48,457 nucleotides of DNA. Source: Methylococcaceae bacterium. Lineage in GTDB: Bacteria; Pseudomonadota; Gammaproteobacteria; Methylococcales; Methylomonadaceae. The notes under the pieces are model-generated. The model did not search any database and was not told the DNA's origin. It saw only the letters and a list, made by a program, of their open reading frames with translations. A program made the translations under genes and the position numbers. Positions 1 to 9,400 of the stretch are shown one piece after another; position 1 is the first letter of the stretch, and each line of letters opens with the position of its first letter. The stretch covers positions 1 through 48,457 of the forward strand of contig DAOUSN010000017.1 in the NCBI GenBank assembly GCA_030627205.1. The letters run 5' to 3'.

Positions 1-236
1 GCCTTTGTCCCTTTTTTAACACATCCTTTTAAATTACCTCTAATTTCAAATTTATTGCCTCGATTAAGGTCAGAAATTTCTTCTATTAATCGACCTTTAA
101 TTAACTCAGATAATAATTCAACACCCTCAACTAAATTAGACTTCCCTGATCCATTCCTTCCAATTAATAAAGTCATCGGTTTAGACAAATCAATTTCTAT
201 ATCAGCAAAATTTTTAAAATTCTTAAAGGTGTGCAT
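1..236 (-). CDS. AAA/SMC-type ATPase, N-terminal fragment (runs off left edge)
   Basis: Only the first 78 or so residues lie in the window. They begin MHTFKNFKNFADIEIDL, the usual opening beta-strand of RecF/SMC/OLD-like ATPases, and continue into a Walker A motif GRNGSGKSN near residues 29-37. The rest of the protein, including Walker B, is outside, so the subfamily (RecF-like, OLD nuclease, or a defence-type AAA ATPase) cannot be decided. The gene starts 15 bases after the trpC stop on the same strand and has a GGAA sequence just upstream. It is therefore probably co-transcribed with trpC, an unusual partner for a tryptophan gene. ATP binding is secure; function is unknown. Confidence 0.8.
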   Translation of the reverse strand, partial: MHTFKNFKNFADIEIDLSKPMTLLIGRNGSGKSNLVEGVELLSELIKGRLIEEISDLNRGNKFEIRGNLKGCVKKGTK

Positions 237-251
237 TTTTTATTCCAACCA

Positions 252-1052
252 TTACAAAGAAAATAATTCGCGCATTTTAGTACCTGGGCTTGTCGCTCGC
301 ATAAAAGCTTCCCCGACTAAAAAGCTATAAATTTCATTATCAAGCATTAATTGCACATCTTCTTGTGTATGAATCCCACTTTCAGTGATAATCAAACGGT
401 CACTCGGAATAGTCGCTTTTAAATCTACTGTAGTTTGTAAGCAAGTTTCAAAGGTTTTTAAATTACGATTATTAATCCCAATTAAAGGCGTATCCAAGAT
501 TAATGCTCTTTCCAACTCCTCAGCATTATGAACCTCAACTAAAACATCCATCCCTAAATCAGCGGTTATTTGTGCTAATTCCAATAATTTCTCATCCGAT
601 AAGGCGGCCACAATTAATAAAATACAATCTGCGCCTAAAGCGCGAGACTCATGAATTTGATACGGGTCAATCATAAAATCTTTCCGAATTACAGGTAAAG
701 GACAAGTCTCTCTTACTTTTTGTAAATAAACTTCTGCCCCTTGAAAATAAGTTTTATCGGTTAATACTGAAAGACAAGTAGCCCCATTCATGGCATAATC
801 TTGACCAATCATAACAGGTTGAAAATTTTCTCTAATCACCCCTTGACTAGGGGATGCTTTTTTAACTTCGGCAATAATCGCTGGTTTTTTTTTCGCAACT
901 TGAGCGTGTAAAGCCGCCGCAAAACCTCGGGGTGATTCGATACCCGTTGCAATTTCATCTAAGAAACTAATCGGTGTTTTTAGTTTACGAATTTTAACTT
1001 CTTCGGCTTTAGTAGTAAGAATTTTTTGGAGAATATTAGTTATTTGTGTCAT
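252..1052 (-). CDS. trpC: Indole-3-glycerol phosphate synthase
   Basis: This cytoplasmic TIM-barrel enzyme closes the indole ring of carboxyphenylaminodeoxyribulose phosphate in tryptophan synthesis. The 266-residue length is normal for a monofunctional TrpC. Family landmarks are visible: [11 protein letters not shown] (catalytic Lys, phosphate loop), [34 protein letters not shown] and [12 protein letters not shown]. No trpD, trpB or trpA lies beside it, so it is outside a complete trp operon here. It is divergent from recJ, with 91 bases between the starts, and is followed closely by the ATPase fragment at the left edge. No clear ribosome binding site precedes the ATG. Confidence 0.96.
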   Translation of the reverse strand: MTQITNILQKILTTKAEEVKIRKLKTPISFLDEIATGIESPRGFAAALHAQVAKKKPAIIAEVKKASPSQGVIRENFQPVMIGQDYAMNGATCLSVLTDKTYFQGAEVYLQKVRETCPLPVIRKDFMIDPYQIHESRALGADCILLIVAALSDEKLLELAQITADLGMDVLVEVHNAEELERALILDTPLIGINNRNLKTFETCLQTTVDLKATIPSDRLIITESGIHTQEDVQLMLDNEIYSFLVGEAFMRATSPGTKMRELFSL

Positions 1053-1143
1053 TAGGGAATATAAATTTAGTCTAAAATACTAGTGTACCAAATCAATTAT
1101 CAGCTTTCATTAATCATTATTTTTTCACCTTACTCTTATCACT

Positions 1144-2889
1144 ATGAATCAAGCCTCTGCTAAAAAGAAGATTATTATTCGTAACGTTAACAATATTAGT
1201 GCAGATTTATCGCATTTAGACCCTTTATTACAACGTATTTTTGCAGCACGGGGCATTGTTTCTGTTAATGAGTTGGATAGAAATTTAGCTAAATTACCTT
1301 CCCCATGGTTATTATCAGGGATGGGAACGATGGTTTCTCATTTAATAACGGCGATTAAAACTCAGCAAAAAATCGTTATTGTTGCCGATTTTGATGCTGA
1401 TGGTGCAACGAGTTGTGCCGTTGCTATACGTGGACTTAGTTTATTAGGCGCAAAAAAACTTAATTTTGTCGTGCCTAATCGCTTTAAATATGGCTATGGC
1501 TTAACGCCTGAAATTGTGGCTTTAGTCAAAGAAAGAAATGATGATGTTGAAGTGATTGTTACCGTGGATAATGGGATTGCTAGTATTGATGGAGTCATAG
1601 CGGCTAAAAATCTGGGAATTAAGGTGTTAGTTACCGATCATCATTTACCCGCTAAAGTGCTTCCCTGTGCTGATGCTATTGTTAATCCTAATTTAAGGGA
1701 TGATAAATTTCCTAGTAAAAATATTGCAGGGGTTGGGGTTATTTTTTATGTCCTCATGGCATTACGCGCTCGGTTACGGGAATTAGATTATTTTAATACG
1801 TTTCCAGAACCTAATTTAGCGCAATTATTAGATTTTGTGGCGTTAGGAACGGTCGCGGATGTAGTTAAATTAGATGTAGTTAATCGTATTTTTGTTCATC
1901 AGGGACTATTGCGTATCCGTGCAGGACAATCTCATGCAGGGATTAAAGCCTTAATAACAGTTGCTAAACGTAACCCGAAAAATTTAACCCCTGCTGATTT
2001 AGGGTTTGCACTCGCGCCACGATTAAATGCCGCAGGGAGAATGGATGATATGAGTTTAGGTATTCAAGGGTTTTTAACCGATGATGAGTCGTTAGCTTAT
2101 TCCATTACTCAACAGTTGGATCAACTTAATCAGCAGCGGAAAGAAGTTGAAGCAGAGATGAAGCAACAAGCGACCTTATTATTAGATTTATATCGACCTA
2201 ATGAAAAACATCGTTTAATGTCAGGGATTTGTTTATATGATAAAGATTGGCATCAAGGGGTTATTGGTATTTTAGCGTCACGAATTAAGGAACGTGAACA
2301 TCGCCCTGTTATTGCTTTTGCACCTGCATCTGAACATGAAATTAAAGGCTCGGCACGTTCAATAGAAGGGGTTCATATTCGTGATGTGTTAGCGGATATA
2401 GCGATTGCTCACCCCAAATTATTAAATAAATTTGGAGGTCATGCAATGGCAGCAGGTTTAAGTCTTAAAATACAAGATTATCCCGCTTTTGCACTTGCTT
2501 TTGATGCAACCGTAGAAAAACATTTGCAGGGAATAGATTTACAACAGAAAATTCATTCTGAGGGTCAATTATCGGCTAATTATTTAACCCTTGAGTTTAC
2601 GCAAATTTTACAAGCAATCGCAACCTGGGGGCAAGGATTTCCAGAACCTATTTTTCATGGGGTCTTTGATGTTATTCAGTGTCGTATTGTCGGCGGTCAT
2701 CATCTTAAACTGGTTCTAAGACAACTTGATGCGGATATAGCTATTGATGCAATTGCTTTTTTTGTTGAAAACACGGAAAATTGGTTAGGCATTCGACAAA
2801 TTAAAGCGGCTTATAAGTTAGATATTAATGAATATCGAGGACAACGAACCCTACAATTAAAAGTAGATTATTTAGAGAAGATACAATAA
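1144..2889 (+). CDS. recJ: Single-stranded-DNA-specific 5'-3' exonuclease RecJ
   Basis: RecJ degrades single-stranded DNA 5' to 3' in recombination, mismatch repair and base-excision repair. The 581 residues match the usual length of about 577. The DHH phosphoesterase core is clear: DFDADG at residues 82-87, VDNG at 141-144 and DHH at 165-167 supply metal ligands. The DHHA1 part carries FGGHAMAAG near residue 430, followed by the OB-fold region. No strong Shine-Dalgarno precedes the ATG. The stop codon lies inside a 16-base tandem repeat that continues into the gap before the next gene. Confidence 0.96.
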   Translation: MNQASAKKKIIIRNVNNISADLSHLDPLLQRIFAARGIVSVNELDRNLAKLPSPWLLSGMGTMVSHLITAIKTQQKIVIVADFDADGATSCAVAIRGLSLLGAKKLNFVVPNRFKYGYGLTPEIVALVKERNDDVEVIVTVDNGIASIDGVIAAKNLGIKVLVTDHHLPAKVLPCADAIVNPNLRDDKFPSKNIAGVGVIFYVLMALRARLRELDYFNTFPEPNLAQLLDFVALGTVADVVKLDVVNRIFVHQGLLRIRAGQSHAGIKALITVAKRNPKNLTPADLGFALAPRLNAAGRMDDMSLGIQGFLTDDESLAYSITQQLDQLNQQRKEVEAEMKQQATLLLDLYRPNEKHRLMSGICLYDKDWHQGVIGILASRIKEREHRPVIAFAPASEHEIKGSARSIEGVHIRDVLADIAIAHPKLLNKFGGHAMAAGLSLKIQDYPAFALAFDATVEKHLQGIDLQQKIHSEGQLSANYLTLEFTQILQAIATWGQGFPEPIFHGVFDVIQCRIVGGHHLKLVLRQLDADIAIDAIAFFVENTENWLGIRQIKAAYKLDINEYRGQRTLQLKVDYLEKIQ

Positions 2890-2920
2890 TAAAAAAATAC
2901 AATAATAAAAAAATACAATA
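2881..2920. repeat. Perfect 16-bp tandem repeat, 2.5 copies, over the recJ stop
   Basis: The unit ATACAATAATAAAAAA occurs at 2881-2896 and 2897-2912, with a half copy ATACAATA at 2913-2920. The recJ stop TAA is inside the first unit, so the repeat probably grew by replication slippage at the 3' end of the gene. The AAGGA serving the downstream lipoprotein gene follows directly. Confidence 0.9.
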
Positions 2921-2931
2921 AGGAATTATTT

Positions 2932-3471
2932 ATGATGACTCAAAAGTTTATTCAAGTAGGATTAGTAATATTAATAAGCAGTAGTTTTCTTTACGGCTGT
3001 GGTGATAATCAATCTAAAAATACACAATCTATTAAAAAAATTAAACGCTTTAAACAAGCAGTGATACTTAAAGGGTTGGTTACCGATGATAAAGGTCGGG
3101 TTAAACAAGGAGAGTTAAAAGCAACTAACGCGAAAAATAAAGTGATTGCAACGACAACAATACAAGCTAATGGTTATTATAACGTTGATATTCCTGCAAC
3201 GACCGCATTACCGATTCTATTAACCGTTTCTTTGCCCATGAAGAAAGGAAAAAATAAAGCATTAATTGCCGCGATTGTTTACACTTCAATGACTAAATTT
3301 GATATTAATCCTTTATCAACCAAAATTGCGAATAAAGCAAAAGCATTAGGCGGCTATACCCATAATAATATGATGATTGCGGCTGAAAGTATGGTCGCTA
3401 TGCCCGATGATAATAAAACTACTAGGGGATTTCGAGGCGATCCTACTAAACAGTATGGAGGATGGCATTAA
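2932..3471 (+). CDS. Lipoprotein with carboxypeptidase-regulatory-like domain
   Basis: The 179-residue product has a lipoprotein signal peptide ending in the lipobox LYGC (Cys23), so it should be lipid-anchored in the envelope. A basic stretch precedes a segment of about 60 residues (GLVTDDKGRVKQGELKA, then GYYNVDIPA) that resembles the Ig-like carboxypeptidase regulatory fold. The C-terminus ends in the distinctive GFRGDPTKQYGGWH. I recognise no enzymatic motif. It starts 42 bases after recJ with AAGGA upstream. A hairpin follows its stop, so the recJ transcript probably ends here. Function unknown. Confidence 0.75.
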   Translation: MMTQKFIQVGLVILISSSFLYGCGDNQSKNTQSIKKIKRFKQAVILKGLVTDDKGRVKQGELKATNAKNKVIATTTIQANGYYNVDIPATTALPILLTVSLPMKKGKNKALIAAIVYTSMTKFDINPLSTKIANKAKALGGYTHNNMMIAAESMVAMPDDNKTTRGFRGDPTKQYGGWH

Positions 3472-3486
3472 ATGGTAATGGGCAAG

Positions 3487-3508
3487 AGCCGTCTATAAGA
3501 TGGCTTTC
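3487..3508 (+). terminator. Possible terminator after the recJ-lipoprotein pair
   Basis: AGCCGTCT (3487-3494) pairs with AGATGGCT (3498-3505) across a 3-base loop, with one G-T pair. The following tract is only modestly T-rich (TTCATAACTTATTTT), so termination may be weak. Confidence 0.5.
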
Positions 3509-3602
3509 ATAACTTATTTTACAAACCTCTTGCGTTAAAATCGGTGACCTTTTTTAAATTTATCCTCAGCTTAATCAAATGAGTTTAAAAAGATAACTTA
3601 AG

Positions 3603-3643
3603 TATAATAGATTTTTAATTTATGTCGCTATTGCTAACAGGAG
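3603..3643 (+). promoter_or_regulatory. -10 box and ribosome binding site of purE
   Basis: A perfect TATAAT lies at 3603-3608, with no good -35 at the usual distance. AGGAG at 3639-3643 sits 7 bases before the purE ATG at 3651 and fixes that start. Confidence 0.55.
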
Positions 3644-3650
3644 AATTTAT

Positions 3651-4148
3651 ATGACAGCATTAATAGGCATTATTATGGGCTCAACCTCTGATTGGGAAAC
3701 CATGCAACATGCCGCGAAAACGTTAGAGCAGCTTAATATCCCTCATGAAGTTGAGGTGGTATCAGCGCATCGCACCCCTGATAAATTATTTAACTATGCT
3801 GAAACCGCAGAAAATAAAGGTTTAGAAGTTATTATTGCTGGCGCTGGAGGGGCGGCGCATTTACCAGGAATGACTGCGGCAAAAACCGCTATTCCTGTAC
3901 TCGGAGTTCCCATACAATCTAAAGCTCTAAATGGGATGGATTCATTATTATCTATAGTGCAAATGCCAGCAGGGATTCCAGTTGGAACATTGGCAATTGG
4001 TAAGGCTGGGGCAATTAATGCCGCATTATTTGCCGCAGCTATTGTAAGTAATAAACATACAGATTATCGACAAGCACTTAAGGATTATCGGCAACAACAA
4101 ACAGCAACCGTGATAGCAAATTCTGACCCTAGGAGGTTAAGCTTATGA
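3651..4148 (+). CDS. purE: 5-(carboxyamino)imidazole ribonucleotide mutase
   Basis: PurE moves the carboxyl group of N5-CAIR to C4, giving CAIR in purine synthesis. The 165-residue length and the motifs [34 protein letters not shown] and [22 protein letters not shown] are those of bacterial class I PurE. A strong AGGAG lies 7 bases upstream. The stop overlaps the purK start as ATGA, so the two enzymes of this two-step reaction are translationally coupled. Confidence 0.98.
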   Translation: MTALIGIIMGSTSDWETMQHAAKTLEQLNIPHEVEVVSAHRTPDKLFNYAETAENKGLEVIIAGAGGAAHLPGMTAAKTAIPVLGVPIQSKALNGMDSLLSIVQMPAGIPVGTLAIGKAGAINAALFAAAIVSNKHTDYRQALKDYRQQQTATVIANSDPRRLSL

Positions 4149-5239
4149 AAGTAGGTATTTTAGGAGGAGGACAATTAGCAAGAATGTTAGCTTTAGCGGG
4201 TTATCCTTTAGGGTTAGAGTTTATTATTTTAGACCCTAGTAAGGATGCTGGGGCAGTGAATTTAGGTGAGCATTTACACGGTGCTTATGATGATAAAGCT
4301 TTATTAACTGAATTAGCAGAAAAAGCTGATGTGGTAACCTATGAATTTGAAAATGTCCCCGCAGAAGTGGCAATTTTTTTAAATAAACATACTCAAATTT
4401 ATCCTAGTGCTAATGCCCTAGCTGTTGCTCAGGATAGATTAGTTGAAAAGAATTTTTTTCATCAATTAAATATTCCTACTGCCCCTTTTGCTAATATTTC
4501 TAGTGTAGAAGATTTGCAAGAGGCGATGAAAACTATTGCTTATCCTGCGATTTTAAAAAGTCGCCGTATGGGCTATGACGGCAAAGGGCAAGTGATTTTA
4601 AAATCAGCAGATGACTTAATTAAGGCTTGGGAGTCTATACAAGGTGTTCCTTCTATTGTTGAGGGGTTTGTTGATTTTAAACGTGAAGTGTCTATTCTTG
4701 CAGTACGTAATCCACAAGGAGAGATTGTTTATTACCCTTTGTCAGAAAACGAACATCGCCATGGAATTTTACGTGTGTCTCAATGTCGTCAGCATGATGC
4801 TTTACAGCAACAAGCACAAGGTTATGTAAGTATTTTATTAAAAAAATTAGATTATGTCGGATTAATAGCCTTGGAATTATTTGAGGTGAACGGGCAATTA
4901 TTAGCTAATGAATTTGCCCCTAGGGTTCATAATTCAGGACATTGGACGATTGAAGGTTCTGAGACTAGTCAATTTGAAAACCATCTCCGTGCTATTTTAG
5001 GTTTACCTTTAGGTTCAACAGCAACCCTAGGTTTTACAGGAATGGTTAATTTTATTGGTGGGTTACCTGAATCAAAACAGATATTAAGCATTGAACATAC
5101 GCATTATCATCTTTATAATAAAATTCCACGTAAAGGGCGTAAGGTCGCTCATGTGGGTATTCGTGCGGATAATGAGCAACAATTTTCCAGCGCATTGCAA
5201 ACAATGATTGGTTTAGCCCAAAAAAGTGATAACTCTTAA
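4145..5239 (+). CDS. purK: 5-(carboxyamino)imidazole ribonucleotide synthase
   Basis: PurK uses ATP and bicarbonate to make N5-CAIR from AIR, the substrate of PurE. The 364-residue ATP-grasp protein begins [15 protein letters not shown], the PurK dinucleotide-like motif, followed by [20 protein letters not shown] (ATP-grasp glycine-rich loop) and [17 protein letters not shown] near the active site. The start overlaps the purE stop by four bases, with AGGAGG eight bases upstream inside purE. The purEK transcript appears to stand alone, and a separate promoter for the NRPS gene lies just beyond. Confidence 0.98.
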   Translation: MKVGILGGGQLARMLALAGYPLGLEFIILDPSKDAGAVNLGEHLHGAYDDKALLTELAEKADVVTYEFENVPAEVAIFLNKHTQIYPSANALAVAQDRLVEKNFFHQLNIPTAPFANISSVEDLQEAMKTIAYPAILKSRRMGYDGKGQVILKSADDLIKAWESIQGVPSIVEGFVDFKREVSILAVRNPQGEIVYYPLSENEHRHGILRVSQCRQHDALQQQAQGYVSILLKKLDYVGLIALELFEVNGQLLANEFAPRVHNSGHWTIEGSETSQFENHLRAILGLPLGSTATLGFTGMVNFIGGLPESKQILSIEHTHYHLYNKIPRKGRKVAHVGIRADNEQQFSSALQTMIGLAQKSDNS

Positions 5240-5257
5240 AAATAATACTTAGGTAAT

Positions 5258-5285
5258 TTGTTATTTGAAGCCATTATCTTAGAAT
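5258..5285 (+). promoter_or_regulatory. Putative sigma-70 promoter of the NRPS gene
   Basis: TTGTTA (5258-5263) and TAGAAT (5280-5285) are separated by 16 bases and lie 28 bases before the NRPS ATG. No Shine-Dalgarno is obvious between the -10 and the start. Confidence 0.45.
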
Positions 5286-5313
5286 GTAACCATAAAAATA
5301 GACTGTCATAATT

Positions 5314-8300
5314 ATGTCCCAAAAAAAATTTTCCCTCAGTTCTCCTCAACGAGAAATCTGGTTTGATCAGATTTTACACGAGGATATTACCCTTTATAAT
5401 CGAGCGCGTTATATTAAAATTCCAAGTATTATTAATTCTTCTTTACTTGAGCAAGCGGTTAATTTATTAATTAAAAAACACGATACACTACGTATACATT
5501 TAACCGAAGAACAAGGTGATGATGGTACGCCGTTACAAACTTATGTAACCGATGTTAATATCACTGTACCACTATGGGATTTTTCGACTGAAATTAATCC
5601 TGATGAGGTTGCTATAGCATGGATGCAAAAACGTGCGGATGAGCCATTTTTACTAATAGATAATTTATTGTGTCGTTATGATTTAATTAAAACCGATCAA
5701 AACAGCTATTATATTCTCATGCAATACCATCATCTTATTATTGATGGTTTTAGTATGACACTACTTAGTCAATCATTGGCTGAAATTTATACGCAATTAG
5801 CTAATGAAGAAACACCTTTACTTGATAGTCCATCTTATACTTGTTTTATTGACTATGATCGAACTTATATTGATTCAAACAGTTTTGATGAGCAACAACG
5901 TTACTGGTTAAGTCAATATAAAACCATTCCTGAACCATTGTTAACTCCCCATTATCGTTCTTATTACTCCGATAAATTAATCGGAAGTGATTGCCATACA
6001 TCCACTATGCCACGTGCATTTTATCAACAGCTTAATGAATTTGCTAAACAGCAGAGAGTTAGTTTTTTTCGTGTTTTTCTAGCGATACTCTATGTTTATT
6101 TTACTCAAACAGGTCAGCGTGATAATTTCTCAGTCGGTTACTCAACTTTAAATCGCTCCAAAGCAGAATTTAAACAAATAGCAGGACTTTTTACTTTAGT
6201 TAGCTCATCTTATTTTGATTTTGGCAGGAATTTAAGTTTTTCTAAATTATTGCAGAAAATTAATCTGACTCTAAAAGAAAACTTAGCTCACCAGCCTTTT
6301 CCAAATAGTGAAATTAAACGGTGGTTAAATCAAAAAAAAGGACAGCAAGCAGCAGTGCTTTTTGATATTAATGTTTCTTATCAACGTTTTGACGCGAATA
6401 CTAGTTTTAATGGGATTGACTTTGAAACCACAATTTTACCTAATAATTGGGAGCAAACTCCATTAACTATTTATATTCAAGATTTCCAGAGCCATTCTGA
6501 TATAAAATTTGATTTTATTTACAATTGTGCTTATTTTGAAGCTAATGAAATTAAAGCACTACAAGTTAGTCTATTTAATTTATTTACAACTATTATAAAA
6601 GATAGTACAACCCCTATTTGTGATTTACCCATTCTTTCTAAGTTAGAAATCTCAAAGTTAGAAATAGGGAATACAACCACGATTAATTATGAGGCTAATC
6701 AAAATTTTATCAAGCTATTTGAAAAGCAAGTACAAAAAAACCCTGATAATATTGCCCTTGTTTTTGAACAAAATACATTAAATTATCAACAACTCAATCA
6801 ACATGCTAACCAAGTTGCACATTATTTAGTTAACCTTAAAAATGCTGATGGAACTAATTTATTAGAAAATAACCCTTTCATTGTTATTGCAATGGAACGT
6901 TCCTCAGAAATGCTGATTACATTATTGGCTATTCTTAAAGTAGGGGGAGCTTATATTCCCATTGATCCTCACTATCCCCGTGCGCGTATTCGCTATATGC
7001 TAGATAATAGTGTATCTCCTTTATTACTAACTCAAAGTCATTTAAAAACACAATTACCATTAGCTGATTTAAAATATCCATGTTTAATCCAATGCTTAGA
7101 TGAAATAAATTTCTCTGAACAATCAGTTTTAAACCTAGGGAAAAATATTTCTGCTGATGATTTAGCTTATGTTATTTATACCTCAGGTTCAACTGGTAAC
7201 CCTAAAGGAGTAATGATTCAGCACGATAGCCTTGCAAATTTTTTGCAGTCGATGCAAAAGCTTATAAAAATAACTACTGAAGATAAGTTATTAGCAGTAA
7301 CTACATTATCATTTGATATTGCCGCCTTAGAGCTTTATCTACCTCTTATTTCTGGGAGTTGCTTATACCTTGCCACCCAAGAAATGGCAAATGATGCTTT
7401 TGTGTTACAGCAACAATTAGAGACCAATAATATTAGTATTATGCAGGCGACCCCTGCAACATGGCAACTTTTAAAACACAGTGATTGGCAGGCAAAAAAA
7501 CCTTTAACAATACTTTGTGGAGGAGAAGCATTGCCAACTGAATTGGGTAATTATTTATTAGAAAATAGTAAGCAATTATGGAATGTTTATGGGCCAACAG
7601 AAACGACGGTTTGGTCATCTTCCTATCAAATTAAATCGACCTTAACGATGCAACCCTCTATTGGTCAGCCAATTAGTAATACCCGATTTTATATTATTGA
7701 TAAAGCCAATCAACTTCTACCAATAGGTATCACGGGGGAATTATGTATTGCAGGGTCAGGTTTATCACGCGGGTATTTAAATCAACCTGAATTAACTGCC
7801 GAAAAATTTATTGAAATCAAGTTATTGGGTAACAATGAACGCATTTATAAAACGGGCGATTTAGCGCGATGGTTACCGGATGGAAATTTAGAATATTTAG
7901 GACGTATTGATCACCAAATAAAACTTCATGGGTTTCGAATTGAGCTAGGTGAAATAGAAACGAATTTATGTGTAGATGCTGATGTAAAAGAAGCGGTGGT
8001 TATTTTGCATTCAGGGGATAATAGTTCGTGTTTAATCGCTTATATAACTTCAGATAATAAAACATTGGATCTAAAGGGATTGCAGTTAAGCTTAAAGAAT
8101 AGCTTACCTAGCTATATGATTCCTGCACAAATAATAATTTTGAATAGTTTTCCATTAACACCCAATGGAAAAATTGATCGAAAAGCCTTACCTATTCCAG
8201 ATGCTATCTATAATAGTTCCCCAAATAAAGTCGATGTATTGCCGAGTACGATAACCGAAGAAATATTAGCTCAAATCTGGGTAGATATACTTAAAATTGA

Positions 8301-9342
8301 TTCATCAACAGAATTTATGGGTTCTACTTCTATTAATGTTCATGATGATTTTTTCACTATGGGAGGTGATTCTTTATTTGCTGTGCATATTATCAGCCAA
8401 GTACAGAAAATATTTCAAATAAAGCTCCCTTTACGGTATTTGTTTGATCATCCAACTATCGCTGAACTTTCTAAATATATCGAAACTCAGGTTAAAGAAA
8501 AGCATTTGCTTTCAACCGAAAAAAATAAAAACTGGTCTGTGCTTGTTCCGATTCAATTAGCAGGTAATAAAAAACCTATATTTATTATTCCAGGGTTAGC
8601 CGCTAGTGAAGAAGAGCTAATTAACCTTATTAAGTTAATTTATTTATTAGGAAAAGATCAGCCGGTTTATGGTTTACAAGCACGTGGTTGGGACGGAGTA
8701 TTACCCCCTTATGCAAGCGTGGAAGAAATGGCAGCAGATTGTGTTCAAGAAATACGAAAAATTCAGCCTCAAGGATCTTATTTATTAGTGGGTGAATGTC
8801 TTGGTGGAAGAGTTATGTTAGAGATTGCTCAACAATTACAAGCACAACAACAAGAGATTGGGTTACTAGTTTTAATGGATACGGTGTTAAATACTGGTGG
8901 TGGTGATTTAATATCAGTAATAAAAAATATTATTATTCCCAAATTAAAGACAAACTGGAAGAATTTATCAACGATGTCTGCTGATAAATTGTTACCCTAT
9001 ATTTTTAATAAAAGTAAACGAGTAATAAGAATACTGTTTCCAAATATTATCTTGGAAAATCATCTTTCTAACGCTGAAAAAATGAAATTACTCCAGAAAG
9101 TTCATGTAAATATGATTCGACGTTATCAACCTAAAATTTACACAGATGATTTAACCTTATTTATGACTGAAAAATTTTATCAAAAAGAACCAAAATTAAG
9201 GTGGAAATCTTTATCTACAGCTAAGGTAACCTTGTATCAGCTTCCAGGAGAACATCAGACTTATCTCGGAAAAGAAGTAGAAACAACGGCGAAATTATTA
9301 AAAAATTGTTTAGCTAAGGTTCAGAATAATCATTCAAGTTAG
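5314..9342 (+). CDS. Single-module non-ribosomal peptide synthetase (C-A-T-TE), predicted glycine-activating
   Basis: This 1342-residue protein has the EntF layout. Condensation domain: about 5-440, with intact HHLIIDG at 139-145. Adenylation domain: about 463-960, with TSGSTGNPKG from residue 623, NVYGPTETT, the YKTGDLARWLPDG region and NGKIDRKALP. Carrier domain: GGDSLF with phosphopantetheine Ser1020. Thioesterase: about 1075-1335. Aligning by eye to GrsA, the pocket reads D-I-L-Q-L-G-V-V-W-K, close to the glycine code DILQLGLIWK. The thioesterase nucleophile motif is GECLGG, giving Cys1162 instead of Ser, with Asp1189 (MDT) and His1314 (GEHQ) completing a plausible triad. No phosphopantetheinyl transferase, transporter or tailoring enzyme is adjacent. 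The condensation donor is unknown; an acyl or amino-acyl partner must come from elsewhere. Confidence 0.93.
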   Translation: MSQKKFSLSSPQREIWFDQILHEDITLYNRARYIKIPSIINSSLLEQAVNLLIKKHDTLRIHLTEEQGDDGTPLQTYVTDVNITVPLWDFSTEINPDEVAIAWMQKRADEPFLLIDNLLCRYDLIKTDQNSYYILMQYHHLIIDGFSMTLLSQSLAEIYTQLANEETPLLDSPSYTCFIDYDRTYIDSNSFDEQQRYWLSQYKTIPEPLLTPHYRSYYSDKLIGSDCHTSTMPRAFYQQLNEFAKQQRVSFFRVFLAILYVYFTQTGQRDNFSVGYSTLNRSKAEFKQIAGLFTLVSSSYFDFGRNLSFSKLLQKINLTLKENLAHQPFPNSEIKRWLNQKKGQQAAVLFDINVSYQRFDANTSFNGIDFETTILPNNWEQTPLTIYIQDFQSHSDIKFDFIYNCAYFEANEIKALQVSLFNLFTTIIKDSTTPICDLPILSKLEISKLEIGNTTTINYEANQNFIKLFEKQVQKNPDNIALVFEQNTLNYQQLNQHANQVAHYLVNLKNADGTNLLENNPFIVIAMERSSEMLITLLAILKVGGAYIPIDPHYPRARIRYMLDNSVSPLLLTQSHLKTQLPLADLKYPCLIQCLDEINFSEQSVLNLGKNISADDLAYVIYTSGSTGNPKGVMIQHDSLANFLQSMQKLIKITTEDKLLAVTTLSFDIAALELYLPLISGSCLYLATQEMANDAFVLQQQLETNNISIMQATPATWQLLKHSDWQAKKPLTILCGGEALPTELGNYLLENSKQLWNVYGPTETTVWSSSYQIKSTLTMQPSIGQPISNTRFYIIDKANQLLPIGITGELCIAGSGLSRGYLNQPELTAEKFIEIKLLGNNERIYKTGDLARWLPDGNLEYLGRIDHQIKLHGFRIELGEIETNLCVDADVKEAVVILHSGDNSSCLIAYITSDNKTLDLKGLQLSLKNSLPSYMIPAQIIILNSFPLTPNGKIDRKALPIPDAIYNSSPNKVDVLPSTITEEILAQIWVDILKIDSSTEFMGSTSINVHDDFFTMGGDSLFAVHIISQVQKIFQIKLPLRYLFDHPTIAELSKYIETQVKEKHLLSTEKNKNWSVLVPIQLAGNKKPIFIIPGLAASEEELINLIKLIYLLGKDQPVYGLQARGWDGVLPPYASVEEMAADCVQEIRKIQPQGSYLLVGECLGGRVMLEIAQQLQAQQQEIGLLVLMDTVLNTGGGDLISVIKNIIIPKLKTNWKNLSTMSADKLLPYIFNKSKRVIRILFPNIILENHLSNAEKMKLLQKVHVNMIRRYQPKIYTDDLTLFMTEKFYQKEPKLRWKSLSTAKVTLYQLPGEHQTYLGKEVETTAKLLKNCLAKVQNNHSS

Positions 9343-9359
9343 ATCAAATAGAAGGAATC

Positions 9360-9400
9360 AATGGAGAGCAGACAAGATTCCAGCCCTCCATTCAGATTTT
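9360..9400 (+). terminator. Terminator after the NRPS gene
   Basis: AATGGAG (9360-9366) pairs with CTCCATT (9386-9392) around a 19-base loop, followed by CAG and five Ts (9396-9400). It lies between the convergent NRPS and erpA genes; the T tract fits the NRPS direction only. Confidence 0.5.

Noticed and set aside
5314-9342. A full siderophore cluster around the EntF-like NRPS
   Set aside because: No EntA/B/E, phosphopantetheinyl transferase, exporter or receptor is adjacent, and the pocket does not read as serine.
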